Assembly: GCA_014379815.1 (NCBI GenBank)
Contig: JACMLA010000502.1
Span: forward strand, 1 to 16,298
Length of the DNA: 16,298 bases
Direction: 5' to 3'
DNA from: Bryobacteraceae bacterium
Lineage (GTDB): Bacteria > Acidobacteriota > Terriglobia > Bryobacterales > Bryobacteraceae
Shown here in pieces: positions 1 through 7,837 of the stretch. Below the pieces are notes generated by a model. It did not search any database and was not told the origin of the DNA. It was given only the letters and a program-made list of their open reading frames with translations. The translations under genes and the position numbers were made by a program. Position 1 is the first letter of the stretch. Every line of letters begins with the position of its first letter.

Positions 1-489
1 GATCTGGATCAGGATGACCTTCTCGCGAATACGCCGGATCTCGTCCGACTCTCCGGTCACCATGCGCCAGGCGAGATCGGGGGAGTGCTGCGCTGGCGCT
101 ACTTCGGTAGAGTGCAGACCCGAGTCGATCCAAACGAAAGCCTTACCTTCCTTCGCCAGCTTCTGCGCGCTTTCTGCGTCCGCCACTTCACCTAGGGCGA
201 GCCGCCGGTTTATGTCCTTAAACCTCTGCAAATCGCGAAGATTTTCCGGCGATGACAGGAACGCCATGTATGAGGGTCTGCCCTCCGATGTCTTGCCGTA
301 CTCGACCAGCCGAATCCGGTCGCTTGACGCTGCAAGCTTCTGGAAGTACCCGATGATCTCGTTATAGGAAGCCAGTTTGTAGTCCGTTCCAGGCTCATAT
401 CCGAGATGATCTTTGGGCGTAGGGACAGACGCCGGGGCCAGGGCGCAGAAAATACAGGTGAGGGCAAGACGGCTCGCACGCTGAAGCAT
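1..489 (-). CDS. Secreted M14 zinc carboxypeptidase, N-terminal part (truncated by window edge)
   Basis: This reading frame is open from an ATG at 487-489 to the window edge, giving 163 residues with no stop. Residues 1 to about 21 are a hydrophobic signal peptide with a basic start (MLQRASRLALTCIFCALAPA), so the protein is probably exported. The mature part begins with HLGYEPGTDYKLASY and continues with a segment (YGKTSEGRPSYMAFLSSPEN) typical of the start of M14 peptidase domains. The motif GLHSTEVAPAQ holds His126 and Glu129, matching the HxxE zinc ligands of this family. The third ligand His and the catalytic Glu lie outside the window. The family removes C-terminal residues from peptides; the substrate cannot be told from this piece. 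The gene is divergent from the Agu pair, with only about 41 bp between the two starts. Confidence 0.88.
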   Translation of the reverse strand, partial: MLQRASRLALTCIFCALAPASVPTPKDHLGYEPGTDYKLASYNEIIGYFQKLAASSDRIRLVEYGKTSEGRPSYMAFLSSPENLRDLQRFKDINRRLALGEVADAESAQKLAKEGKAFVWIDSGLHSTEVAPAQHSPDLAWRMVTGESDEIRRIREKVILIQI

Positions 490-530
490 GATTGACACAG
501 GATACTCCGCAGGACACGGATAATGAAAGG

Positions 531-1421
531 ATGTCCGTAAGACACGAAGCGAAATTCCGGGTCGGTGTTACACAGTTTGCCTGCTCGACCGACACAAACG
601 CCAATCTGGAAAAGGCAGTGGAGATGGTGCACCGTGCGGCCAAAGAGGGAGCTCAGGTAGTCTGTCTTCCTGAGTTGTTCCGGTCGCAATACTTCTGCCG
701 CGAGGAGGACGCCAGCCTGTTCGATCTCGCGGAGACAATCCCCGGTCCTTCTACTGAGAGGCTGAGCCTGGTCGCAAAGGAATGTGGCGTGGCGGTGGTC
801 GCTTCGGTGTTCGAGCGAAGGGCACCTGGCCTGTACCACAATACGGCCGCGATGCTGGACGCAGACGGCTCTCTGCTTGGGATCTACCGGAAGATGCACA
901 TCCCGGACGACCCTCTCTATTTCGAGAAGTTCTATTTCACGCCGGGCGACACGGGATTCTTGAATTTCGACACGCGCTTCGGACGTATCGGCACGCTGGT
1001 CTGCTGGGACCAGTGGTATCCGGAAGGAGCCAGGCTTTCTGCAATGGCAGGAGCGTCCGTGCTGTTCTACCCCACCGCGATCGGCTGGCACCCATCAGAG
1101 AAAGAACAGTTTGGTGAGGCGCAGCGAGACGCCTGGCAGACCATACAGAGATCTCACGCCATCGCTAATGGAGTCTACGTGTGCGCAATCAACCGGATTG
1201 GCTTCGAAGGTCCGGCAGAACGCGGTCTGGAGTTCTGGGGCTCTTCATTTATTGCTGATCCCTTCGGACAGGTGCTCGCACACGCTTCGGCCGACAAGGA
1301 GGAAATTCTGGTTGCGGAGATCGATCCGGTCCGGATCGATGAGGTTCGCAGGAACTGGCCCTTCCTCCGCGATCGCCGCATCGACGCGTACGCGCCGTTA
1401 ACCAGCCGCTGGATTGGCTGA
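531..1421 (+). CDS. aguB: N-carbamoylputrescine amidase (nitrilase superfamily)
   Basis: It hydrolyses N-carbamoylputrescine to putrescine, CO2 and ammonia in the cytoplasm, the last step of the agmatine route. The nitrilase catalytic triad is visible, numbered from the ATG at 531: Glu48 in CLPELF, Lys121 in YRKMHIPDD and Cys158 in LVCWDQWYPE. The WDQWYPE stretch and the C-terminal NWPFLRDRR are typical of the AguB subfamily, and 296 residues is the normal length. The frame is open further up to a TTG at 492, only 2 bp from the divergent peptidase start. I prefer the ATG at 531 because the family's conserved sequence (FRVGVTQFA) starts just after it. The stop overlaps the aguA start by one base (TGATG), so the two are translationally coupled. 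Confidence 0.93.
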   Translation: MSVRHEAKFRVGVTQFACSTDTNANLEKAVEMVHRAAKEGAQVVCLPELFRSQYFCREEDASLFDLAETIPGPSTERLSLVAKECGVAVVASVFERRAPGLYHNTAAMLDADGSLLGIYRKMHIPDDPLYFEKFYFTPGDTGFLNFDTRFGRIGTLVCWDQWYPEGARLSAMAGASVLFYPTAIGWHPSEKEQFGEAQRDAWQTIQRSHAIANGVYVCAINRIGFEGPAERGLEFWGSSFIADPFGQVLAHASADKEEILVAEIDPVRIDEVRRNWPFLRDRRIDAYAPLTSRWIG

Positions 1422-2563
1422 TGGCTGGGATAGTGGATGCCCTGATGGAATCACGGAAGCCCAGGTACCGGATGCCCGCCGAATGGGAGCCCCACGAGGG
1501 AACGTGGCTGGCGTGGCCACATGAGAGGTCAGACTGGCCTGGCAGGTTCTCTCCCATTCCGTGGGTGTACTGCGAAATCGTGCGACATCTGACGCCGCAC
1601 GAACGGGTACACATTCTCGTGCCGGACGACGAATCCCGGGCCAAAGCACGGCGCATGCTCCGCCAATGCCATGTCGATCTGAACGCCGTCGATTTCCAGA
1701 TACTGAGGACGAATCGGAGCTGGATTCGCGACTTTGGCCCAATTTTCGTGAACGGCGATGACGGAGAGACTGTTATCACGAACTGGCACTTTAATGGCTG
1801 GGCCAAGTACGGCGACTGGCAACTGGATGACGCAGTTCCGTCCCTCGTGGCAGCGCGCCTGGGAATGGTCGAAATTCAGCCGGCGAAGCTCCAGCAGCCT
1901 ACTTTGGGCAACAAAGAGGACAACACAGAGGACCACAAAGCCATTGTGCTGGAAGGCGGAAGTATCGATGTCAACGGCAAGGGCAGCCTCTTAACCACCG
2001 AAGAGTGTCTGTTAAGCGACGTTCAGGCGCGCAATCCCGGCCTGTCGCGGCAAGATCTGGAATCCGTTTTCCGCGATTTTCTTGGTATCCGTAACACGCT
2101 GTGGCTGAAAAACGGGATTACTGGAGATGACACCCATGGGCACGTCGATGATCTGGCCCGTTTTACAGATGCTTCTACTGTGGTGATCGCCACCGAGTCC
2201 GACCCGCGGGATACCAACTATGAGCCACTGCTGGAGAATCTCCGCCTTTTGAGGGAGATGCGGGACCAGGATGGCACTCCTTTGAGAATTGTTCCCTTGC
2301 CAATGCCCGAGCCAGTGTGGTTTCAGGATCAGAGACTGCCGGCGAGCTACGCCAACTTCTACATCGCAAACAACACGGTTTTGGTACCGACGTTCAACGA
2401 CGTAAATGACCGGCGAGCTCTGGACGTACTCTCAACCGTCTTTCCGGACCGCGACGTCCGAGGTATTCACTGCCTTGATCTGGTGCTGGGTTTGGGCACG
2501 CTGCACTGTATGACACAGCAGCAGATCGCGCCTGCTGTCAGGAATGGTGACGCCGGGGCGTGA
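1421..2563 (+). CDS. aguA: Agmatine deiminase
   Basis: It converts agmatine to N-carbamoylputrescine and ammonia, feeding the amidase encoded just upstream. The 380-residue length is usual for the family (peptidyl-arginine-deiminase fold). Recognisable blocks, in order, are PAEWEPHEGTWLAWPH (19-34), RDFGPIFV (103-110, with Asp104), VLEGGSIDVNGKGSLLTT (176-193), GDDTHGHVDDLARF (235-248, with His241 and Asp243) and GTLHCMTQQQ. In the last block Cys363 is the expected nucleophile. All expected catalytic residues are present. The gene order aguB-aguA is the reverse of the reaction order, which is common. Its TGA lies inside the first copy of a 22-bp tandem repeat. The downstream gene is convergent. 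Confidence 0.95.
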   Translation: MAGIVDALMESRKPRYRMPAEWEPHEGTWLAWPHERSDWPGRFSPIPWVYCEIVRHLTPHERVHILVPDDESRAKARRMLRQCHVDLNAVDFQILRTNRSWIRDFGPIFVNGDDGETVITNWHFNGWAKYGDWQLDDAVPSLVAARLGMVEIQPAKLQQPTLGNKEDNTEDHKAIVLEGGSIDVNGKGSLLTTEECLLSDVQARNPGLSRQDLESVFRDFLGIRNTLWLKNGITGDDTHGHVDDLARFTDASTVVIATESDPRDTNYEPLLENLRLLREMRDQDGTPLRIVPLPMPEPVWFQDQRLPASYANFYIANNTVLVPTFNDVNDRRALDVLSTVFPDRDVRGIHCLDLVLGLGTLHCMTQQQIAPAVRNGDAGA

Positions 2564-2596
2564 GCTAACCGAAACCGGGGCGTGAGTTAACCGAAA
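2553..2596. repeat. 22-bp tandem duplication across convergent stop codons
   Basis: Two adjacent 22-bp copies (2553-2574 and 2575-2596) differ at one base (C at 2565, T at 2587). Each starts CCGGGGCGTGAG and ends TAACCGAAA. The aguA TGA (2561-2563) is in the first copy. The stop of the convergent HTH gene (TTA on the plus strand, 2587-2589) is in the second, exactly at the position that differs. With a single copy the two stops would be one base apart. Confidence 0.9.
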
Positions 2597-2913
2597 GAAG
2601 ATGTGACCAGCGAGAGCAGCCACTTCAGGGGCGAGGACAACGGTTCTGGCCGGGGCGTCACAGCCGGCTCCTGTTGCCTGCCAGCAAGCCAGATTTCATA
2701 ACTGGCGAGAATAGGACCTGCATCCAGACCGGCGGCAGACGCGTACTGGCGAATGTAGTTCCGGTCGAAAACACCACCAGGCAGTTTCCCGAAATCCTGT
2801 TTCTCAATCGCTGCAAGAAAGATGGGGCTGATCTTTGTGGTTTCTGCAATCGAGCCCAACGAAACAGGTGCTGGCCGATGAGCCTGCTTCGGGCTGGTTT
2901 TCCTGTTTGCCAT
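2587..2913 (-). CDS. Small RodZ-type helix-turn-helix protein
   Basis: The 108-residue protein has a basic tail (MANRKTSPKQAHRPAP), then an HTH domain of the HTH_25/RodZ type. That domain contains SLGSIAETTKISPIFLAAIE, LPGGVFDRNYIRQYASAAGL and LASYEIWL. The phrase F-G-K-L-P-G-G-V-F-x-x-x-Y-I-R-x-Y-A is a hallmark of the family. Full RodZ proteins follow this with a membrane segment and a periplasmic domain. Here the protein ends soon after a short hydrophobic stretch (SPLKWLLSLVTSSFG), too short for a clear membrane helix. The start is supported by GGAGG (CCTCC at 2917-2921 on the plus strand), although the 3-nt spacing is short. The role could be DNA binding or protein binding at the cytoskeleton; the sequence does not decide this. 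It is convergent with aguA. Confidence 0.82.
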   Translation of the reverse strand: MANRKTSPKQAHRPAPVSLGSIAETTKISPIFLAAIEKQDFGKLPGGVFDRNYIRQYASAAGLDAGPILASYEIWLAGRQQEPAVTPRPEPLSSPLKWLLSLVTSSFG

Positions 2914-3313
2914 TCGCCTCCGTATGCCAGACGCTTCCGCCCGCCAGTAACATCACCGGCTCATACAACGTATGGAACGATCGGAGGATCGGTGCCGGTC
3001 GCTTCATAGTACCCCAACTTTGGTTTGCACCGAACGAACCCAAGGTTCGCGAAGTACACTCCCCTTTTAGGTTCCTTGCGAAAGAACTGGAGTTTTTCCG
3101 AAATCCTGCTGCTTATTGTCTCTATGGATAATAATGAATTAATGCTTATGGGTTGCTTCACAAAAAAACCTGTTAAGGTGACCGTGGAAGGGAATGGAAG
3201 ACTTCTTTCCTGCTGATTACAGTGGCGTACGTGCCACTGATTCGCACGATGTACTCCGTCCAACAGTTTCGTAAACAACGGTTTCGACCCGGTTATAGCG
3301 TGAGGTTTACTCC
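2914..3313. promoter_or_regulatory. 400-bp non-coding region between HTH gene and response regulator, with short dyads
   Basis: No convincing gene is present. It must hold the leftward promoter of the HTH gene and the rightward promoter of the six-gene run. Short inverted repeats seen are CATAC-AAC-GTATG (2962-2974), CGATC-GGAG-GATCG (2978-2991), CGAACC-CAA-GGTTCG (3035-3049), an imperfect GTTC...GAAC dyad (3071-3087) and CAGTGGC-GTACGT-GCCACTG (3220-3239). The last is the best hairpin. I could not pick a -35/-10 pair with good spacing, so no promoter is assigned. Confidence 0.5.
3220..3239. promoter_or_regulatory. Perfect 7-bp-arm inverted repeat upstream of response regulator
   Basis: Arms CAGTGGC (3220-3226) and GCCACTG (3233-3239) flank a 6-base loop, 74 bp before the response-regulator ATG. 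No T-run follows, so it is not a classical terminator. It could be an operator or a leader hairpin; the sequence alone does not tell. Confidence 0.4.
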
Positions 3314-3757
3314 ATGATGTTTGCCGATAGCAACCCGGCGGCGAGCATCCTGCTTATCGAGGACAACCCCGGCGATGTGCGCCTGATGCGGGAAGCCCTG
3401 GCAGGGAATGGCACGTCAAGCAGCCTCCTGGTGATGGAAGACGGTGACCAGGCGCTACGTTTCCTGTTCCGCAATCCGCCATACGCAGATGCGGTTCGCC
3501 CCGACCTGATTTTTCTTGATTTGAATCTTCCGCGCAAAGATGGACGCGAAGTTCTGGCCCAGGTAAAGAGCAGTCCGGAACTGCGCAGCATACCCGTCAT
3601 CATTCTGACCACTTCACAAGCGGAGAGCGACGTTCGTAGTGCCTATGATCACTACGCAAATTGCTACATCCGCAAGCCGGACAATCTCGATCAGTACCTC
3701 GATGTAATCCGGGCATGTGAACATTTCTGGCTGCACGTCGTCCGATTACCAGGATGA
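3314..3757 (+). CDS. Rcp1-type single-domain response regulator
   Basis: This is a 147-residue CheY-like receiver domain with no output domain. The acidic pair Glu16-Asp17 (ILLIEDNPGDVRL), phospho-acceptor Asp69 (FLDLNLPRKDG), Thr99/Thr100 (ILTTSQ) and Lys121 (YIRKP) are all present. The EDNPGD start and LPRKDGREVL are typical of the Rcp1 family that pairs with phytochrome-like kinases. It probably accepts phosphate from the kinase encoded directly downstream and acts by protein contact, since no DNA-binding part exists. GAGG at 3302-3305 lies 8 nt before the ATG. The stop overlaps the kinase start by 4 nt (ATGA), which indicates coupled translation. Confidence 0.93.
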   Translation: MMFADSNPAASILLIEDNPGDVRLMREALAGNGTSSSLLVMEDGDQALRFLFRNPPYADAVRPDLIFLDLNLPRKDGREVLAQVKSSPELRSIPVIILTTSQAESDVRSAYDHYANCYIRKPDNLDQYLDVIRACEHFWLHVVRLPG

Positions 3758-5223
3758 GTTGGTCAACGCCCTCTGGCGTTTCGGGGCAAACCCGTGTCAT
3801 GTTCTCCCTACGCTCCATAACCACACGGTTTACCAGAATCTGTGTGACGATAGCGCTTCCGGTACTGGCTGTCCCGGCGGGAGAACTGCTTCGGCCACAA
3901 CTGGAGCCGACTTTTGAGCCGGTCCTGATTGCTGCAGTTGCCGTCGTGTGCTGGACCTGCGGTCCGTTGTACGCGACCGCTGCCATCTTTTTCTGCGCGG
4001 TTCTATTTCTGTACTTCTTCCTGCCGCCTTACTACTCTTTTCAGATATCAGGATTGAATGCAGCCCTGAAATATTGTTTTTTCCTCGGCACAAATGGCCT
4101 GGTCGTCGGTCTTATTGCAAATCTTTACAACGCGCAAAAGGCGTTGATCCGTTCCGAGCGGCGCTACCGGAATCTTTCGGAACTGATCCCATTTGGGGGC
4201 TGGATCAGCGATGGGAAAGGTTCTATGGAGCACGTGAGCGATTCATTCCTGAGTACTTTCGGCGTGACTCTCAAGGAATGCCTCGGTTCCGGATGGATGA
4301 AGCTGATCGTACCGGAACAGCAGAAGCTGGTGAAGTCGGAATGGCAGGAGTGCGTGGCGCACGGTTATTTCTGGGACTTTGAGTACCGCATGATGGGGCG
4401 GGATGGCGAGATCCGGGTTGTCCTCAGCAGGGGAGTTCCTGTCAGCGACCCTGCTGGGCGGACAGTTTCGTGGATCGGCATGCACCTGGATGTCACCGAA
4501 CGAGAGCGCTCCATCGACGAACAGGTTCGACAGGCCCGCGATCTCGCCCGCTTCAACGCCGAACTCGATCAGTTCGCGTATGTATCGGCGCATGATTTGC
4601 AGGAGCCTCTGCGGATTATCTCCAGCTATCTGCAACTGCTGAAAAGACGCTATGGCGGCAAACTTGGGAGCGACGCGGATGAGTTTATCAGTTATGCCGT
4701 TGAGGGAGCGAACCGGCTTCGTGCGTTGCTTCAGGATCTTTTGTTGCTGCAGAACGTCGGCAAGAGTGCGCGGGAGCGCCGCAAACACAGCCTCTCAGAT
4801 CTGGTGCACCGTGCTCTCGATAACCTCGGGCAGAGTGCTGCCGACGCCGCGATTTCATATACCGGGCTGCCTGAAGTCAGCTGTGACGACCACGAGTTCA
4901 TTCAATTGTTCGAGCACATGATCTCAAACGCGATTAAATACGCGCGGGATGGTGTGCCTCCGGAAATCCTGGTCACCGCTGACCGCACTCCCGATGGAGT
5001 GACGATTTGCGTAGCAGATAACGGCATCGGAGTGGCACCTGAGTACAGGTACCGCATCTTCGAGATTTTCCAGCGTTTGCACTCCCGCGGTCAATATCCC
5101 GGGACAGGCATCGGCCTGGCAATCTGCCGCAAAATCGTCGAAGTCCACGGGGGACGTATCTGGGTTGACAGTGCCACCGGCGAAGGCTCATCCTTCTGTT
5201 TCTCTCTTCCCGAGGCTAATTGA
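3754..5223 (+). CDS. Membrane sensor histidine kinase (DUF4118-like, PAS, HisKA, HATPase)
   Basis: The 489-residue protein starts with about four hydrophobic segments (roughly residues 27-45, 56-73, 74-91 and 104-124) resembling the DUF4118 sensor region of KdpD-like kinases. A PAS/PAC domain follows (about 135-250; FWDFEYRMMGRDGEIR, GMHLDVTERE). Next is a HisKA dimerisation domain with phospho-acceptor His280 in YVSAHDLQEPLR, and a HATPase domain with N box (HMISNAIKYA, Asn392), G1 (VADNGIGV, Asp422) and G2 (GTGIGLAICRKIVEVHGG, 450-467). The AHDLQEPLR box belongs to the phytochrome-type kinases that use Rcp1-like regulators, in agreement with the upstream partner. The signal sensed is unknown. 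The start overlaps the regulator's stop by 4 nt. Confidence 0.93.
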   Translation: MSWSTPSGVSGQTRVMFSLRSITTRFTRICVTIALPVLAVPAGELLRPQLEPTFEPVLIAAVAVVCWTCGPLYATAAIFFCAVLFLYFFLPPYYSFQISGLNAALKYCFFLGTNGLVVGLIANLYNAQKALIRSERRYRNLSELIPFGGWISDGKGSMEHVSDSFLSTFGVTLKECLGSGWMKLIVPEQQKLVKSEWQECVAHGYFWDFEYRMMGRDGEIRVVLSRGVPVSDPAGRTVSWIGMHLDVTERERSIDEQVRQARDLARFNAELDQFAYVSAHDLQEPLRIISSYLQLLKRRYGGKLGSDADEFISYAVEGANRLRALLQDLLLLQNVGKSARERRKHSLSDLVHRALDNLGQSAADAAISYTGLPEVSCDDHEFIQLFEHMISNAIKYARDGVPPEILVTADRTPDGVTICVADNGIGVAPEYRYRIFEIFQRLHSRGQYPGTGIGLAICRKIVEVHGGRIWVDSATGEGSSFCFSLPEAN

Positions 5224-5249
5224 AAACAGAGTCCCAATACACTGAGACT

Positions 5250-7097
5250 ATGTATGTGCGTTTGTGCGTCCTTCTGGCTGCAGTCTGTATCGCGGCCCGC
5301 GCCCAAACACCCTGCCCACCTACGCCTGTCTACTCCAGATGTGAAATGCTTTTCACTCTAAATCCCGGAGAACAGGCGGCTCACCCCAATCCTTATGTCA
5401 GCGTCAGGCTGCAGGTGGAGTTCCGCTCTCCCCGTCACAGAACGTTTCTTCTGCCGGCCTTCTTCAATGGCGATAACGTAATGGTCGTTCGATTTTCTCC
5501 GCTGGACGCCGGGGAATGGGAATACAAAGTAAGCAGCAACATTAAGCGCTTTGAGAATCAGGCCGGCAAGCTGACTGCAACCGAAGCACCCTCCACAGGT
5601 TTCCTCATTCCTGCAAACGGTCATCACTGGCGGTACACCGAGGGCCAGACCGCCCACTTGTGGATGGGTGATACCAGCTATGCCCTTGCCTTTCTGGAAG
5701 ATGCTGACTTTCGCTTGACCGTCGATACAAGGGCGGCCCAGAAGTTTAACCACATACGTGCCTACGCGACCGGGCGTGAAGGGTACTACCAGGGTTCGAC
5801 CTTCCGGGATGCCGATCACCCCGACATTGCTTTTTTCAAGCGCCTTGACGACCGGATCGCTTACAGCAACAGCAAGGGTGTGACCCTCGATTTGATTCTG
5901 GGACATGGTGCCGGGCATCTCTCGCGTCTTTTCCCAACCGCGGCTGAGCGGGAGCGGTTCCTCCGCTTCATGATTGCGCGCTACTCGTCATTCGATATCA
6001 CCTGGCAGCTGATGCAGGAGTGGGAGACTTACCCGGACGGACGTGCGTTGGGCAGCCAAATGGGGCTGTACCTGAAAAATAACGATCCCTACCGCCACCC
6101 CCGTTCGACCCACACCGTTGCCACTGCCGGACCGCTCTTTTCTGACGGCTGGATGGATCACATTCTGTACCAGAGCGAGGACATGCAACTGGGCGCGATT
6201 GAACATCAGCTGTATCCCGCTCCTGCGGTTAATGCCGGATTTGGCTATGAGAACAGCGGTGCCGGTGCGGAAAGCAGCTCCCACGTTCCTTCCGATGAGT
6301 TTCGGAAAAGACTTTGGAACTCATTTATGAATGGCCAGTATCCAACCTTCGGCAACACCGGAACGTACGGAGCTGGCAAACGTGCGGTCGATACGAAGTA
6401 CCTTGAGTCGCCCGGCGCCCGTGCCATGACGGTGTGGTACGAGCTGATTGCAAGAACACGTCACTGGGAGCTGGAACCTTACTTCGATCTCGATGGCGGG
6501 CGGGCAATGGCACTGCCCGGTGTCGAGTACATCGTCTACGCGGAGAAGCCGGCGGGCCCGGTTGAAGTCCGGCTCGAAAAGCACGAATACGACGTCAGGT
6601 GGATGGATCCGGCTACCGGAGAAGTTACGCCGCTGAAGCAATTTAAGTCGGATAAGTTCGCTGGCGAGCCTCCGAATCGTGAGCACGACTGGGTTCTGCA
6701 CATCTCGCGCGACCGACACAAAGAAGGCATGCTCCGTTCGTGGAAATTTGAATCGCGTCCCTTTCTGATGCAGGAGCCTGAGTCCGCAACGACAAAAGTA
6801 CCGTTTGAGATTGCGGAGCCTGCCTCGGGAGATGTTTCGGTAGCCAACTCGCCCGGTTATTCCGTAAAGCTACGACGTGACACCCGTGGAACACGGAGCA
6901 TGTTGTATCTGTGGACGGGCGATGTACCTGTGGATCAGGCGGGGTACCGGGTGCTGGGCACTGGACCGGAAGGCAAGTGGAAACTGGACCCCCACGTACT
7001 GCGCACCTCGCCCGGTGTTATGAATGTCAGGCTGTATGGGATGAATGCGAACGGGAAAGTTTATCTCACCGATAAGATCTTCACAGTCACGAAGTAG
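5250..7097 (+). CDS. Secreted glycoside hydrolase-like protein (DUF5060 + DUF4038, apiosidase-like)
   Basis: From the ATG at 5250 the protein has 615 residues with a signal peptide (MYVRLCVLLAAVCIAARA, cut near residue 18). An N-terminal beta-sandwich like DUF5060 follows (about 30-110; FFNGDNVMVVRFSPLDAGEW). Next is a TIM-barrel domain like DUF4038 (about 115-420; HLWMGDTSYALAF, with Asp141). WQLMQEWETY holds Glu257 and Glu259, candidates for the acid/base residue. A C-terminal beta-rich part completes it. Known relatives act on plant polysaccharide side chains, but the substrate here is not evident. The frame is also open to a TTG at 5220 that overlaps the kinase stop by 4 nt. I chose the ATG because it puts the signal peptide at the very start. 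TsaB follows after 6 bp. Confidence 0.85.
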   Translation: MYVRLCVLLAAVCIAARAQTPCPPTPVYSRCEMLFTLNPGEQAAHPNPYVSVRLQVEFRSPRHRTFLLPAFFNGDNVMVVRFSPLDAGEWEYKVSSNIKRFENQAGKLTATEAPSTGFLIPANGHHWRYTEGQTAHLWMGDTSYALAFLEDADFRLTVDTRAAQKFNHIRAYATGREGYYQGSTFRDADHPDIAFFKRLDDRIAYSNSKGVTLDLILGHGAGHLSRLFPTAAERERFLRFMIARYSSFDITWQLMQEWETYPDGRALGSQMGLYLKNNDPYRHPRSTHTVATAGPLFSDGWMDHILYQSEDMQLGAIEHQLYPAPAVNAGFGYENSGAGAESSSHVPSDEFRKRLWNSFMNGQYPTFGNTGTYGAGKRAVDTKYLESPGARAMTVWYELIARTRHWELEPYFDLDGGRAMALPGVEYIVYAEKPAGPVEVRLEKHEYDVRWMDPATGEVTPLKQFKSDKFAGEPPNREHDWVLHISRDRHKEGMLRSWKFESRPFLMQEPESATTKVPFEIAEPASGDVSVANSPGYSVKLRRDTRGTRSMLYLWTGDVPVDQAGYRVLGTGPEGKWKLDPHVLRTSPGVMNVRLYGMNANGKVYLTDKIFTVTK

Positions 7098-7103
7098 CGC
7101 CTC

Positions 7104-7763
7104 ATGTACATACTGGCCCTGGATACCACGGGAACTTCCGGAAGTCTGGCCCTTCAACGCGAGGACGTGCTGCTGGAAGAGGTTCTGCTCTCTGCGCCAG
7201 GCGGCTTCAGCACGACTCTGTATAGTGGAATCGCAGACTTGCTTGGGAGACACAATGTAGCACTCAGCAGCATTGACTGCTTTGCTGCAGCGTCCGGGCC
7301 GGGGTCCTTTACTGGTGTCAGGATCGGGCTTGCCGCAGTCAAGAGCATGGCAGAGGCTCTGGGTAAGAATGCGACAGGGGTATCAACGCTCGAGGCCTTG
7401 GCATGGTACGGCAGCGCCGATTTGCGAGCGTCCGTGTTGGACGCTCGGCGAGGTGAGGTATACGCCGCGGTGTTCCGCGGAAATCTTGAAGTGGTCTCAC
7501 CGGAAGTGGTAGTCCCGTTCCAATTTTGGGTTTCCACATTGCCACTAGAAGAAGTCGGCGAGTTTATCGGACTGGATCTGCAGCCCTTTCGCAACTCTCT
7601 GCCGGCAAGTGCGCTGATGACCGAACGGGGCACCCTGGCTTCCGGAGTTGCGGCAATTGCCCGGACACGCTTATTGCGGAATGAATCAGGCGACCCGGTA
7701 ACGATAGAAGCTAACTATGTGAAGCGGTGCGACGCGGAGGTGCTCTGGCAGCAGGCGAACTGA
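7104..7763 (+). CDS. tsaB: tRNA threonylcarbamoyladenosine biosynthesis protein TsaB
   Basis: TsaB is the ASKHA-fold partner of TsaD and TsaE, needed to transfer the threonylcarbamoyl group to A37 of ANN-decoding tRNAs. The 219-residue protein shows the family start MYILALDTTGTSGSLAL, the signature AASGPGSFTGVRIGL (62-76) and VLDARRGEVYAAVF (111-124). The usual HSE motif of the dimer face is replaced here by GGFSTTLYSG, which is common in diverged TsaB proteins. It starts 6 bp after the glycosidase stop. The TsaC-like gene for the preceding pathway step lies next. Confidence 0.92.
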   Translation: MYILALDTTGTSGSLALQREDVLLEEVLLSAPGGFSTTLYSGIADLLGRHNVALSSIDCFAAASGPGSFTGVRIGLAAVKSMAEALGKNATGVSTLEALAWYGSADLRASVLDARRGEVYAAVFRGNLEVVSPEVVVPFQFWVSTLPLEEVGEFIGLDLQPFRNSLPASALMTERGTLASGVAAIARTRLLRNESGDPVTIEANYVKRCDAEVLWQQAN

Positions 7764-7837
7764 GCCGGACAGAAGCACCCCGTGCCACTGGTGTCCAGGG
7801 TATACTGCAGTTGAACTTTCCTACCTACCCTTTCCCA

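Noticed and set aside
210..1091. Long minus-strand open frame of 293 codons opposite aguB
   Set aside because: It lies antisense to aguB and overlaps the M14 gene in another frame. The translation is rich in Arg, His and Cys with no domain pattern; it is a shadow of the real genes.
2674..3131. Plus-strand open frames across the HTH gene and the intergenic region
   Set aside because: They are antisense to the HTH gene, lack a ribosome binding site, and have unlikely composition. The HTH gene has clear family motifs on the other strand.
7801..7806. TATACT upstream of tsaC as a -10 promoter box
   Set aside because: No -35-like sequence lies 16-18 bp upstream. TATACT also occurs at other unrelated sites in the window.
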